A stretch of DNA of 64,000 bases from Ampelomyces quisqualis (taxonomy: Eukaryota; Ascomycota; Dothideomycetes; Pleosporales; Phaeosphaeriaceae): contig JAGTXZ010000018.1 of the NCBI GenBank assembly GCA_018398575.1, positions 682,001 through 746,000 on the forward strand, in the 5' to 3' direction. Positions 45,123 to 56,352 of this stretch are shown in pieces. The stretch's first letter is position 1; every line of letters starts with the position of its first letter. The position numbers were made by a program, and so were the translations under genes. The notes below the pieces were generated by a model. It saw only the letters and a list, made by a program, of their open reading frames with translations, made no database searches and was not told where the DNA came from.

Positions 45123-46602
45123 TTACCCTAGTTGGAACCATTCCCAAAACGTTGCAGTTGGGCTATGTATACAAGTCAGCACGCTTTGAACCATTTTTCG
45201 CAAAGCTGAACTGACCATTGGCACTGTCCGTGGTAGCCCAGTCGTATTCCCAGGCAGACCCATGGCTCGGATACCCTCCAGAGCAATCAAGGCCTTCGCT
45301 TCAGGTGGTCGCTGGCAGGCAATCTCGAGCAAGCCTGCCGCGACTTTGTCTGGAACGAGACCCTTGAACTTCTGGTACGGGAGTAATTGCAAGTATTCGG
45401 ATGGGTACTATTTCGGCTCCTGTCGGCTGCCAAGAATTGACTGCTGCATGTTCTGGATGGCGTATCGGCTTTCCGTACGCTGTTTGAATTAGCTTGACTC
45501 TGTAAACAAAGTTTACTACTTAACTTTCTTGAAGTGATCCATGAGATTTGATATTTTTTCTTCTCGTCCATTGTGAAATCTTGGTGCACGAATTGAAGGC
45601 CAAAGCCCTCGATCGGCTTGACTCGCGCCTGGTCACTGTTGAGCCGGTTTGTAAGTCTCTTCGTCGTTGGGATCGCCACGCTTGTACATTATGCAGACTC
45701 CAAGGCCGCGAAGAGCTTTTTGCAGCGAGTACCAATCCCAGCTTTCGAACGTCCAGTAGTCTTCGAGAACCGTGCTCAGGAGAACTGGCTTCCAAAACGC
45801 ACTGGTGACTGCATTAACGTCCAACAGAACACTTCCAGCGCCTGACTTGACTGTATCCGAGTATCCGCGAAGCGTGCAAAGTGAGTTGAAGAATTTGGGA
45901 AAGCGCGGGTTTCCATTTCCAAGGTCGCGGTATGCCGACTTGACGAAGAACTTGTTTGCTCCATCTCTTAGCGTCTCGACGGGCAACTTGGTCGAAGGAC
46001 TTTGGCACGAGAATTTTCAACGCTCCAAGTGCTGGCTGCAAGTCATCGTCTGCATGGTTCAGATCCAAGTGTGTGTGACCACACAAGCCTTGAATATCGA
46101 CCTCTCCTACGTAGCTCAACTTCAGCGAATGTGTTGCTGGCCCATCCTGAATATTGACAAGATGCCATCGGGAGCCTGCACCACCATTCCCAAACATCAG
46201 GGAGTGGCTTTGGGTGCCGACCAGATCATGCAATTTCGTCCAGGAAATAATCGTAGCGAAAGTTGCCTTGTTGTGGTCCAAGAAAGCACATTGCGCAATA
46301 GCTGTTTCGATGATCAATCTGATCTTTCGTTTGCTTTTCCCATGCAGAGCAGGAGTGATCTTGTACTGGTAAAGAGGCAATGTAGGGTTAATCTTTAACG
46401 GGAAATGATTAGTGATTACTTCCTGACGACCGATACCGAACGTTTCCCGAATAGGATATTGTAGTGCTCCTCCACTATTCTGTACTTCGAGGAGGTTTTC
46501 CTTCAGCTCATCCGTCATGGCAAGGCCAACGGGATTCACTGCCAGCGCTGTAGCGGTCGGAGGTTGGGTCACAGGCGCCATGCTGAGCCTAAGAACTTCC
46601 AT
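45123..46602 (-). pseudogene. decayed, truncated Argonaute paralogue
   Basis: From 46602 downwards about 200 codons read as an Argonaute N-domain (TNHFPLKINPTLPLYQYKI, LKLSYVGEVDIQG). The L1 segment continues in another frame (GANKFFVKSAYRDLG, VTSAFWKPVLLS). The PAZ/L2 part is spread over further frames (RVKPIEGFGLQFVHQDF, then NLMDHFKK, then LQLLPYQKFKGLVPDKV), with a TGA at 45633-45635 and a TAG at 45408-45410 where the intact neighbour has Trp. The intron after HFKK sits at the same place as in the neighbour but its donor reads GTTAAG and is followed by stops. MID and PIWI are absent. It differs widely from the intact gene at 48063-51598, so it is an old paralogue. Confidence 0.85.
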
Positions 46603-47165
46603 CTTGACGTCGACTGATCGGTTTGCCTGTGGCGCTGGACCGATATCCAGTCCGATAGCTGGTGGTTGTACCGGACCAGCATTTCCAGATGGTCCAGCCT
46701 GGGTAGATGTTCCAGTCCGGGTAAATGTTCTCCAGCCTGGGTAAATATTCCAGGCATTTTGTCATCCCCTCCACCGTCCCCACGATCTTCATATCCAGCT
46801 CTTGCCCTACCCTTCCCAGCCCTTCCCCCCCGCCTCACCACGACTCGTTCCTTTCCCCTCTGCGACACCAGCACCACTATCTTCACCAGCACCCTCTCTT
46901 CCCCTCTACCCCCAACACCATCCGCGCCACCACCCTCCTCCACACCAACTCCATGCGCCGCCGCAGTTAGACGACCCACCTGCCTCGCCCAATACGCAGC
47001 CTCTTCTTCGGCCCAGATCGTATCAGCCGCCAGCCTCGCCTGGGGTCTAATATTTGCCCCAAACGTCGCTCGCGCAGGCTCGTCGGCACGCCAGACGAGA
47101 AAATTACTCCTGATGGCGACGACGAGCTAATTGGAGAGTGCTGATTTGTCTTTCTTGGGAGGCAT
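46569..47165 (-). other. possible broken small ORF upstream of Argonaute relic
   Basis: ATG at 47165 opens MPPKKDKSALSN and then meets TAG (47127-47129). The same frame stays open for about 185 more codons and contains AADTIWAEEEAAYWARQVG. The C-terminal part is low-complexity, from a G/A-rich strand. It could be a nonsense-mutated gene or chance; no family is recognised. Confidence 0.2.
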
Positions 47166-48062
47166 GCTGACGAGCTGAGTTGTGTGCGTGTGTGTGTGGC
47201 GAAAAAGGTAATAGCTCGAGGCGGCCAGGTGGTATATTACTCGTGTGAGGAATTTTGATTGCTGAGGTGTGTGTGTGTGGTTCGATTTCGTTCCGGAGTA
47301 GCGAAGTTTGATGGCATCACTCCTCATCGTGTCAAACGTTGATGTGTGCGTGGACCAAACGGAAACAGGAGCTACGACTTAGTCGCTCCATGCGTGGTGT
47401 GGGAATGACAATAGTTGGTTGGAAATAGCTTGCTATGCCTCAACGTGACTGCAAGGCGACTTGGTGCCACACGCAAGCTGCAGCTCGTCTATTGTTTGTT
47501 GGGGTGGAGATGGCTTGACTCGACTTCATGACCGCACGACCGCTCGATGCCCCAAATTCGTTAGTAGGATGACGGTAATTTGTTCGAGAATGGAACGCAA
47601 AGAAGTTGCCTGTTCGTTTGCTCAATCAGACTTAGTCGTAGCCAACTAAACCAGCTTGACTCGTCCTCATCAGTAGTGCGAGATAGCTCAATGTCCTGGG
47701 CTCATTACCAGAAACCGATTCAGCGTGATACTGCAAGCACGCCCAAGACAGTGTTGTCAGTAAAGTATTGAGTGCAGGGAAACTTGAACGCGCACCTTGA
47801 TCCACATCGTAGGCGCCATGCCGTCCAACCTTGCACGAGTTGTGCTCTTCAACGTTTCAAGTGAACAAAAGAGCGCCAGAAGACCATGTCGAAAAACAAA
47901 TGATATTCGACTCGTGTCATCCACCCGTATGACTATCAATCGACAACATAATTCCCAGACCTAATGTAAAAAGTAATGAAAGAATGAACCGCGCTCACAA
48001 ACTGCACCATCTCGCCCAAAGTTTTCTCATCCAGGCTCCTACACTATGTCGCTCGACGAATC
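46603..48062. other. spacer between the two Argonaute loci
   Basis: About 1.46 kb. Contains short tandem repeats (46694-46749), a plus-strand C/T-rich tract (46790-46950) and GT/CA-rich stretches (47185-47280). No intact gene. Confidence 0.4.
46694..46749. repeat. three-copy tandem repeat of 18-20 bp
   Basis: ccagcctgggtagatgtt, then ccagtccgggtaaatgttct, then ccagcctgggtaaatatt. Confidence 0.85.
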
Positions 48063-51000
48063 TTACATCCAGAACATCGTGTCCGCAAGATTGGAGTGCC
48101 AGGGATCCCTCTCTGTCTCTCCGCCATAAAAGGTAGACTTCGCTCTCCTGAACATCTCCGCTTTGACCTTCTCTTCCACATCAAGCTCGTCCTTCTTCTC
48201 CTGTTCCACTTCCTCGTCCGACTTCACCGTTATCGATCTACCATCGATGACCTTGACGGTTCGTCTAGATTTATACTTCGTCTCCCGAGAGGTCTGGAGT
48301 TCGTCCTTGAGCTTTTTCTTGATGCCTTTTGCCTCATTGGTGAGTGGCGAGTTGGGTCCGGGTGCGAGGAAGTCACGGATATAACAACTAAGGAACGTGT
48401 TAGCAGTCACGAAACGGATACAGGGTCACTCTGCATGCGCAAACTTACCGGCCCCGATCACAGAGTTGATCTGCATAGTACGCGGGAGATGAGTAAGAAA
48501 CACCCATGGTAGCGCGTACATATGTGTAGCAGAGCCTGTGAGTCTTTGGAAAAGTTAGCGCTTTGCCGGTTAACAAGGTCAACAAGGATATACTCACAAA
48601 CTCTTGGAACTGAGTCTCAGACAATCCCATCTCGTCAACAAGCGGGAAGTAGTGACCCGACTTAGCTGTGCCTTTGATACCGCTGTGGGACTGGAGGTAG
48701 TAGTCCTTGAAATAAGGAGAGGTGATAGCGGTATCGACCATAGTTCCTGGCTTGCAATTGCCATTCCTGGGGTCTGCATCGTTCGGCATCGCGAACATCT
48801 TGACGTTGTGACGCTTGGCCACCACCCAGGCTGTGAGCTTGAATTTCGGTGCTTGCTTGAGACCTGCCATGTTTGCTGCGGCCAGAAAAGCTTTTCTGAT
48901 TTGGGGGAGCTCACCGTCCTTGATCTGCGAGTATTGACTACGCGTCGGGTTAGCAAGGTATCAGGAGGCCTGACGCATACACACCTGTCGCTCACGCCAT
49001 CGCGATAGTAAATGATGTTCTTGGGCAGAGCGCGACCATTGTTCAAGAACCAAGCTTTAAGACGATCTAGCACCATGGACTCCAAATCTTGAATTTCTTC
49101 GCAAGCGGTGATGCGTGGTTGAAGACGCATGGACCCGAGAAACTTTCCGCCATTTGGTGTGACAGAACCGACGACTGCTGCGATGGATGGAGTACCCGGG
49201 ACAGAGTTCGACTGAGGGTGTGTGACGTCGCTATCATTCTGATTAGCTATGGTCGCCAGCAAGAGTGACATATAACTTACGCCCCAAGAACTAACGTGTC
49301 CTTCATGATCGTCTCGATACCAGAGACGGTGTGGTTGATGCCACCAGCTTTGAGATTGATTTTCAACGCAATATTGCCCCAATATTGATGAGAGAATCGT
49401 CGCGGATTATCTCCAACGATGCAAGAAGAGTGCAACCCAAACTTTCGATCCGCAAGTTCCTTGAAGGCAGTATATGCAAAAGTGCTCTTCGCCTCCAGGA
49501 ACAGCATAACGAAGTTGGCACCCTTTGCTTTTGCCATGTTCATACATTGTATAGGGGCACCTGGGTTGCTCTCAAAGTCGTAGCTGAGGACTTGCCCCAC
49601 TGACTGAATCTTGGCTGTGCCGTACGTGGACTGCATCGCTTGCTGAAAGCCGCCCCATGTAGAGTCGATAAATTGTGGGTCTGTGAAGACGGACCGCCGG
49701 CCATTGCGGGGCACCGCAATTATGAAGATCTTGAAGTTTGCCTTCCTGTTCGTCTGTAAGAGTTTTCGATTTGCCAGGTTCCAATTCGAGGCCCTCATGT
49801 CCACGCTGCCATTGGAGTAAACAGGTCTCGGATACGGCAGGATTGTAGCTGGGATCTGGAGCATTCGCGAGTCGATCTGGATAGCCGGACAAGCAGACTG
49901 ATACCGTCAGGATGCTTCAGCGGCAATGTTTCGGCAACTTACGAATGGCGTGAGTCCTTTGCCGGCCACGAGCCCTAATTTCACGAGCCCCTCGTGCTCA
50001 ATGAGCGCTCGAGTGGCTGTAGGATGGTGCAATGCCACAGCGAGCATGGCAGAAGTGAGTTGCTCAGGCACCAACTTCTTATAAAGCTGGTATGGGAGGA
50101 TCTGAAGCTTCTCTGGAAGATACCATTTTGGACGATCAGTTGTGCCGCAGTTGATAGCGGGCATGTTGGAATTCTGCGCTTTGACGTTGTAGGCTGTCAC
50201 TGTCAGTATTGTGGTGCTATGGCCGGAAAGCCGCAATGCAACAGGAAAACTTACTCTTCTCAAAGTGGGCCTGCACAGTCGTGCGTACTTCTGGTTGGCC
50301 ATCCTTACCCTTCAGAAGAAAGTTCTCCTGAGACACCTGACGACCATGACCCGTGATGGTTTTGATACGAGACTCGATTATAGCTGCTTTGGACCTCGGC
50401 ACTTTACCATTATAAACAGGGTCGTACATCAATTGGACTCGCAAGCCTCGGAGCTGACTTAGACGCTGTTGTTCGTCTCCAAATGTTCTGTCGTCATTTA
50501 GAAAGTCGCTGACAAGAATGGGCTTGTAGAAGGCGCTGGTACAGCCATTCACTTGAAGCAACAATCAGTACACATTGTATAGGATAGATAGCCCTATGAT
50601 ACTTACATCGCAAAAGAATCTGCCCCATTCCCGGTAGAATAGAGTAGTAGTATCCGCGGATCGCACACAGCGAAGGTCCGAGATCGTTGTGTCCGCCAGT
50701 GACGAAGAATTTGTTGGCCTTCAAAGAGAAGGAGCCTTTATCGAGAACAGTCGAGACAATCAGATTGAGTGCATTAGACACCAACTTGATTTGCATCTCC
50801 ACTTCCTGAATCGCCATGTTAGTGGTTTGAGTTCATGACGAGGGCTTTGAGATGAGACCCGGCACCATCCTATGCACGTACCTTTGTAGGCTCCACCTTG
50901 CCTTCCGAATACTTCTGCATCAGGTCAGTATCAACTTGACCAACCCAGTCGAGCGTAATGGGGATTTGTGGTTTCCACTCCACAGATTGCACGAGGATTG

Positions 51001-51598
51001 TGCCGAGGTCTGGAATCTTGACCCATGAGATGAGCCTGTTGTAGTCGGTTGCAAACTTGTTCTGGTTGTCTCTCAAGAAAGGTGTCTTGTCAATAGCATC
51101 CAGCACCAGTATCCTGCTTGTACGCTTCGCACTCTTTGGTGGCAAGCCAGAGATCTTGTACTCGTACAACGGTAGTTTGGGATCAAGCTTGATCGCGAAG
51201 TGGTTGGTGTACACGCTGGTATTGGAAGTGGCGAGAGCAGTGCGTAGCGGGAATTCGGCTTCAGGATTAGAACCTTGAAGGCTTTCAAGGATTGTTTGGA
51301 AGAGCGAGGAATCGACTTTGTTGCTAGGCCTGGGGTCTGGTCGGGGTGGCGCAAGTGGACGATCCATCTGCAGTGGGCTGCCGTCGACGGCTAGAGTTTG
51401 GGCTGGATTGAGGGACATGGTGGAGAACTGCTGTGTTGGAGGGTTGAAAGCTATTAAGATGTTAGTAACTTTCAAGCACATTGCAGCGGTATGCATACAA
51501 GGAGCACCCCGATTCGAGCCGCCTCTACCGCCTCTACCGCCTCTACCGCCTCTACCACCGCCACGGCCGCTCTGGTTGCCGCCGCCACGATAGGCCAT
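48063..51598 (-). CDS. Argonaute (QDE-2-like RNA-silencing slicer)
   Basis: Ten exons (51598-51499, 51450-50882, 50805-50607, 50551-50255, 50193-49943, 49876-49281, 49230-48985, 48937-48598, 48543-48449, 48387-48063) give 1005 aa with all phases consistent. Domains in order: RGG-rich tail (residues 5-31), N, L1 (KANKFFVTGGHNDLG), PAZ, L2, MID, PIWI. The slicer residues appear complete: D672 in LGADVTHP, the Glu in CEEIQDL, D748 in YYRDGVSD and H995 in DPWHSNLAD. It should load small RNAs and cut complementary RNA in quelling or anti-viral/anti-transposon silencing. The acceptor of exon 9 is set at CCAAAG to give the family sequence THRLCYTYVRAT. Confidence 0.94.
51521..51560. repeat. 9-bp minisatellite encoding RGG repeats
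   Basis: gcctctacc repeated four times or more in the first Argonaute exon, coding GGR units on the minus strand. Confidence 0.85.
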
Positions 51599-52419
51599 GA
51601 TGAGCTTCGCGATGGTACGTGTAGAAACTATGTGGCAGTCAGTGATCGGTATCTTATACCGGAGAGCCTGTCTCAAGAGGAGAAAGAGGTCCGAGGCCAC
51701 AAACACTAGATTGCTTTGTCTGAGACAGATCTGGACGAGACTGAGTTGTATCAAGCGATTGTGATGCCCACGCCTTGACAACCAAGAAATCGTATGTAGA
51801 AGTGCGAGCCAGTGAGATGGCTGGATGATGTTTGGCAGCGTCGTGGCGTGGTGCTAGCGATGGGTGTGTACGCTTTGCAGTGAAAGAACATTGGCTGTTG
51901 TTTGTGTCTTTCCTCACACAGAAACGAGGGTAAGATGTGGTGAGGTTGTTGTCTTGCACTTGCCAAATGTCTCTCACGTGACACGCATTCGTCGCTCCTG
52001 CCTCTGTCAACACAGGCACCAGCGACAAGGTCAAATGCACAAAAAGTTCATCCGAATCAGCAGGAAAGATATCAAGAGCTCGTACAAATGTATATGATCA
52101 TCTGGAACAAGCTGCTTAACGCACAAAATCCATGCGCTATGAACCTGAGGAAAATTCCTTGGGACAGCCCGTGCTAAACATCGATATGATACACCAATGT
52201 TACAGTATAGACATTTGTGGAGGGGTATTGCAAATCCAGCGCATGCGACAAAGTGCATGGAGATGGAAAAGGTGAAAAGAAGCGAAGAAAGAGCCAACAG
52301 GATATTGTGCGACTAGGATTAGAAGGCAATAAGGCGGTAAAGGAGGGGCATTACAATGAGGAGCCGGGTATATGCAGGAAGCCAGGGAACAAGCGCATAC
52401 AGTCGTGTCAATGGGAAGC
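51599..52419. other. Argonaute promoter and ARF6 3' region
   Basis: About 820 bp without a supported gene. Confidence 0.4.
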
Positions 52420-53312
52420 TTATTTGCCGCCTGCGGGTAGCTTGACGTTGTTGGAGAGCCATGCCTGGTGGGACTGTTAGCAGTGCGCGTGATGATGCAA
52501 CTCACCATGGCGAGACGTACCAGTCCTTCGAAGATGCCCTCCCCTGTGGTCGCACAGCTAGGCTCGACCTTCCACACGTGGTCCTTTGCGATCTTTTCCA
52601 GCTGGAGGCGGTCCGAGACTTCCTTGGGTCGCATGGCTGCCTGCAGTTAGCACGTGTCCAGAAATCGTGGGTCGGCTGCCGTCTTGCCTCCCTGCAGATC
52701 CTGCTTGTTGGCAAACACCAACAGCAGCGCATCCTTCATTTCCCTGTCCTGGATGATCCTCGTGAGCTCCGTCCGTGCCTCGTCGACGCGGTCGCGGTCG
52801 TTGGAGTCGATGACGAAGATCAGGCCCTGGGTTCCTGCAGCGGTGTTAGTGTGCGGCCCGCGTGACGCTGTGTGGGCGACCGGCTTAGGGGGGCTGGGGT
52901 AGGAAGCGTCGTCGGCAGTGCATCGTGTGCACGCGCGTGCTCGCCTACCCGGAACCGTGTCGTCGCGACCCAACATACCAGAGAAGTAGTGTCTCCACAG
53001 GGGACGGATCTTGTCCTGGCCGCCGACGTCCCAGACGTTGAATTTGGTGTTCTTGTAGGTGACTGTCTCGACATTGAAGCCGACGGTGGGGATGGTGGTG
53101 ACGTCTTGGTCGAGCTTGAGCTTGTAGAGGATGGCTGCGCGCGCGCGTGTTAGCAATTGGCCAGGCCACCTGCTTCTGGCCGGCTCGGGGAGGCATCGAG
53201 GCCGTGGGCGCGGCGTACTGGTCTTTCCGGCGGCATCGAGCCCCAGCATGAGGAGCCGCATCTCCTTGGACCCGAAGACCTTGTTCATCATCTTCGATAT
53301 GGATGCGCCCAT
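52420..53312 (-). CDS. ARF6: ARF6-type small GTPase
   Basis: Five exons (53312-53219, 53134-52979, 52834-52688, 52636-52521, 52464-52420) give 185 aa. ARF6-type GTPases act at the plasma membrane in endocytic recycling, actin control and polarity. The N-terminus MGASIS fits N-myristoylation at G2. Nucleotide motifs are GLDAAGKTT (P-loop), PTVGFNVET (switch I), WDVGGQDKIRPLWRHY (switch II), NKQD and SCAT. VTYKN, NDRDR/QDREM and WKVEPSCATTGEG favour ARF6 over ARF1. Intron 3 (52637-52687) uses a GC donor; only this join gives DLQGAMRPKE. Confidence 0.94.
52637..52687 (-). other. 51-nt GC-AG intron in ARF6-like gene
   Basis: Donor GGAG/GCAAGA, branch GCTAAC, acceptor GGCAG. The join restores LQGAMRPKE in frame; no GT donor is available in the right phase. 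Confidence 0.88.
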
Positions 53313-53776
53313 GGTGGTTGATGCGTATGGCTATGCACGGCGTCGGCAATGTTGCGGGCGCGCAGTGGGCGTCTGGGGGTGCGGGACGGCGGGTGGGACG
53401 CGGGACTGCGACGAGAGAAAGGGAGTCCTGCTTTCCCCCAGCCGTCAGGGTGAAACATGGCCGTCAAGCCCGATGGGGGGCACACTACCCGTCCCACACA
53501 CTAAGCGGAGCCTGCAACCTCCAAACCTCGACCATCTCGCAGGGCCCCCTATGGACCAGACGCACAAAAGGGGCTTCGCAGACGCTCTCATTGGCACGAG
53601 CTGGCCACCACCAATACCCTCGCGGCGATGAGTCGTTCCTGGCATCGCTCGTGACGTAGTGCAGTTTCAGAACATGTTGGCATCGCGCAGAACAATCTAT
53701 CCCAGTCGCATGCTTGAGTGGGGAGGACTGTGGGTGTACTATTCGTCATGGGAGATTGCTATCGTCATCGCCACGC
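53313..53776. other. intergenic
   Basis: ARF6 promoter and carrier-gene 3' region. No gene seen. Confidence 0.4.
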
Positions 53777-54832
53777 CTACTCGGGCAGACTCCTCATGAC
53801 GCCCTCAAATGCAACAAGCGCCATGGCGTTGGCCGGAAAAGCCCGCAGGAAACACGGCACAAAGCCTCGCCAGTACCCTCTCCACCCCGTCTCGCGATAC
53901 ACCGCTCGTGCCGCATCTCTCCATCGTGGAAACCTGCCATCGGGCCCCAAAGGATCCGTCATGATTCGCTGCTTTACCACATCCGACGGGTAGCTCGTGA
54001 TCCAGAATATCTGTGCCGACAGCCCGCCAGCCCAGAAATTCACTGCCGGTGTCGAAAGGTGCGTGTGCTTTTGTAGCTGTCGCGTGAAGAGGTCGTACGT
54101 GCCCCACCAGAAGCAGAAGAAGGTGCGGAAGAGCAGTGTTGCGCCAAGGCCGTGGTAGAGGCCAGGGACCCCGTGACCTCGATAGATCTTGGACAGGCAG
54201 TCGATTGGCCCGCTATACAATCGCTTGCTCTTGTCTGCAGCATATTGTATTTGTAGACGCGCCTTGATGTGCTCGACGGGCGCAGCAATGAACGAAACGG
54301 TCCAGCCTGCCATGGTTCCTGCTAGAGCGTGGCCGAGGACGGGAAGCTTGCCCTGTTCGGAGAGGGCAGAGGTGCGTGGGTGGAACACGTTGTCGTTGAG
54401 AAGGCGGCGGTAGACGCTGAGGGAGCCGAGCATACTGCGTGCTGTTAGCCTTGAGCATGAGACCTGGCCTGTGGCATGCGTGCATCGAGTCCATGAACAT
54501 CCACCCTACCAGCGGCGGTGATGCGCCTTTATACAACCCTGTCACGCCCTCTTTTCTCACCGTCTGCAGCAGACAGTCCAATGGGCCTCGGAAGTGCGAC
54601 TTGTCCGTCGTTTGCAACCGCACCTTGACGGTGTCGAACGGATGCCCAACTGCTCGAATCAGCTTGGTCTCCTCTGTAATGCAAGAGCGCGCGTACCTGA
54701 AAGCTTTGCAATCCCACTGAACACACCGGCAACAAACCCCCGATAATACTTTGGGCTTTTGTGCCGCTCCGCAGGGTCTACCACCGCGCTGGCAGCCGGC
54801 TTCTCGCCCGTTTTCATGACCGTAGCAGACAT
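53777..54832 (-). CDS. mitochondrial carrier, carnitine/amino-acid-carrier group
   Basis: Three exons (54832-54697, 54649-54484, 54434-53777) give 319 aa. Three carrier repeats are visible with matrix signatures HPFDTVKVRLQ, APVEHIKARLQ and YPSDVVKQRI, each followed by a G-rich segment (KEGVTGLYKG, GHGVPGLYHG, ETGWRGYWRG). PPLVGWMFMDS and the overall spacing resemble the Crc1/Ymc/Ort subgroup of the inner mitochondrial membrane. The substrate is not certain. The second intron (54435-54483) needs a GC donor to keep frame and gives MFMDSIMLGSLSVYR. An uncut N-terminal extension of about 30 residues precedes the first helix. Confidence 0.9.
54435..54483 (-). other. 49-nt GC-AG intron in carrier gene
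   Basis: Donor AT/GCACGC (weaker than usual), branch GCTAAC, acceptor ACGCAG. The phase-2 join gives DSIMLGSLSV, as expected for the family, and the total frame closes exactly. Confidence 0.72.
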
Positions 54833-55254
54833 ATTTGTCTCCTGTGCCGTCTCTTTGATCTGGGAATCATGCCGTCAAAACAAAACAAAACAAGCGCCTG
54901 GAGGAAGAGGGAGTCACTGGTTCCAGATCGCGACTTGGGAAAAGTTCATCCTACGGTGACAGCTACCACATGCTGCCGCTCTATCGGAAACGCACAAATC
55001 TCCGCGACGAGGGATGATGACGATCTTGACATGGTACCGAGATCTGGGCGGCGTTTGTCTGCAGGGGTCCAGATTCGCGTGCCGGAACGTGCCCCTCCAT
55101 CCCTCTTAGGCTCTTACTAGGCACCTAGGCTAGGCTCTTACTCCGTACAGTCTTACTATTTGCGTGTAGTCTACCAAAAATGTAGCGGCTTGGATCTTTG
55201 TTTGAATTTCGAATTTTAATTCCACTCACATCCACCACAGGGAACTGATACAAA
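54833..55254. other. divergent promoter region
   Basis: Between the carrier and GT8 genes. A repeated taggctcttact occurs near 55108 and 55133. No gene seen. Confidence 0.4.
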
Positions 55255-56247
55255 ATGGCAGAAACAAGTCTGGCGACAACGTCGGCAGGCGTATCGTCGA
55301 AGAAAGGCAACTCATCCGTCCCATCCATCTCCAGACGAAATCTAACCCCCCACACAGTATGGACAACCCTAATCACCAACACCGCCTACCTAACCGGCCT
55401 CCTCACGCTCGACTACTCGCTCAAAAAACACGGCTCCAAATACCCCCTCGTAGCCCTCTACACCGACACCTTCCCGCCCGAAGGCCACGCCGCCCTCGAC
55501 GCGCGCCACATCCCCAAACAACACGTCAAATACCTTCTCCCCTCTGTGCAAAAAGACTTCACCAACGACCCGCGCTTCTACGACTGCTGGTCCAAGCTCA
55601 CGCCCTTTTCACTCACCGAATACGACCGCGTCGTCCAGCTGGACAGCGACATGCTAGCCCTAGCCAACATGGACGAGCTCATGGACCTCGAGCTCGACGC
55701 CCCCGCCACCGCAGGCAAAGGCTCCAGAGTCTTCGCAGCAAGCCACGCATGCGTCTGCAACCCCCTGAACAAACCACACTACCCCGCCACCTGGATCCCA
55801 GCCAACTGCGCATTCACCTCCCAACACCCCGACCCAGCCGCGGCGCAAAAAGCAGGCGCGGACCCTTCTTTCGGCCTCGGAATGCCCAATGGGGGCCTCC
55901 AGGTCGTCAATCCTTCTGCCGCCGTGTACGATTTGATTCTGGAGCGCTTGTCGGATCCGTCGGCCATGGACTATGATTTTGCCGATCAGAGCTTGCTCGG
56001 CGATTTGTTTCGCGGGAGCTGGGTCGCCCTGCCGTATACGTACAATGCGCTCAAGACGATGCGGACGAGTGCGCACAAGGTCATGTGGAGGGATCAAGAG
56101 GTCAAGAATGTGCATTTCCTGCTGAGTCCGAAGCCTTGGGATGAAGAGCAGGGAAAGTGCAGTCAGGAGATACATGAGTGGTGGTGGCCGGTGAACAATG
56201 AGCGGTTGGCCGAGGAGAAGAAACGGGGGATCGAGGATGGGTTTTGA
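55255..56247 (+). CDS. GT8-family glycosyltransferase (glycogenin/galactinol-synthase-like)
   Basis: Single exon, 330 aa. GT8 enzymes transfer sugar from UDP-sugars with retention. The fold signatures are VWTTLITNTAYLTGLLTLDYSL at the start, the metal-binding DSD (D130, D132 in VVQLDSDML), MPNGGLQVVNPS and FADQSLLGDLF. No signal peptide or membrane segment is present, so it is probably cytosolic, like glycogenin. The acceptor is unknown: it is shorter than fungal glycogenins and lacks their long C-terminal glycogen-synthase-binding tail. The gene is GC-rich in third positions. Confidence 0.87.
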   Translation: MAETSLATTSAGVSSKKGNSSVPSISRRNLTPHTVWTTLITNTAYLTGLLTLDYSLKKHGSKYPLVALYTDTFPPEGHAALDARHIPKQHVKYLLPSVQKDFTNDPRFYDCWSKLTPFSLTEYDRVVQLDSDMLALANMDELMDLELDAPATAGKGSRVFAASHACVCNPLNKPHYPATWIPANCAFTSQHPDPAAAQKAGADPSFGLGMPNGGLQVVNPSAAVYDLILERLSDPSAMDYDFADQSLLGDLFRGSWVALPYTYNALKTMRTSAHKVMWRDQEVKNVHFLLSPKPWDEEQGKCSQEIHEWWWPVNNERLAEEKKRGIEDGF

Positions 56248-56352
56248 GTGGTTAGCCATTTTGGGGGGTTTTTTTAACATGACGTTTCGTAACGCATTCA
56301 TCACTGTCTACATGTATTGGTGTGCTCCGTTGTACCTTTGATTGTCGAATGA

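Noticed and set aside
46666..47130. 154-codon plus-strand open frame
   Set aside because: Driven by a C/T-rich tract and tandem repeats; composition is Ser/Pro/Thr only.
55359..55976. 205-codon plus-strand open frame in another frame
   Set aside because: Shadow of the GT8 gene, caused by its GC-rich third positions; very Arg/His/Pro-rich and not protein-like.
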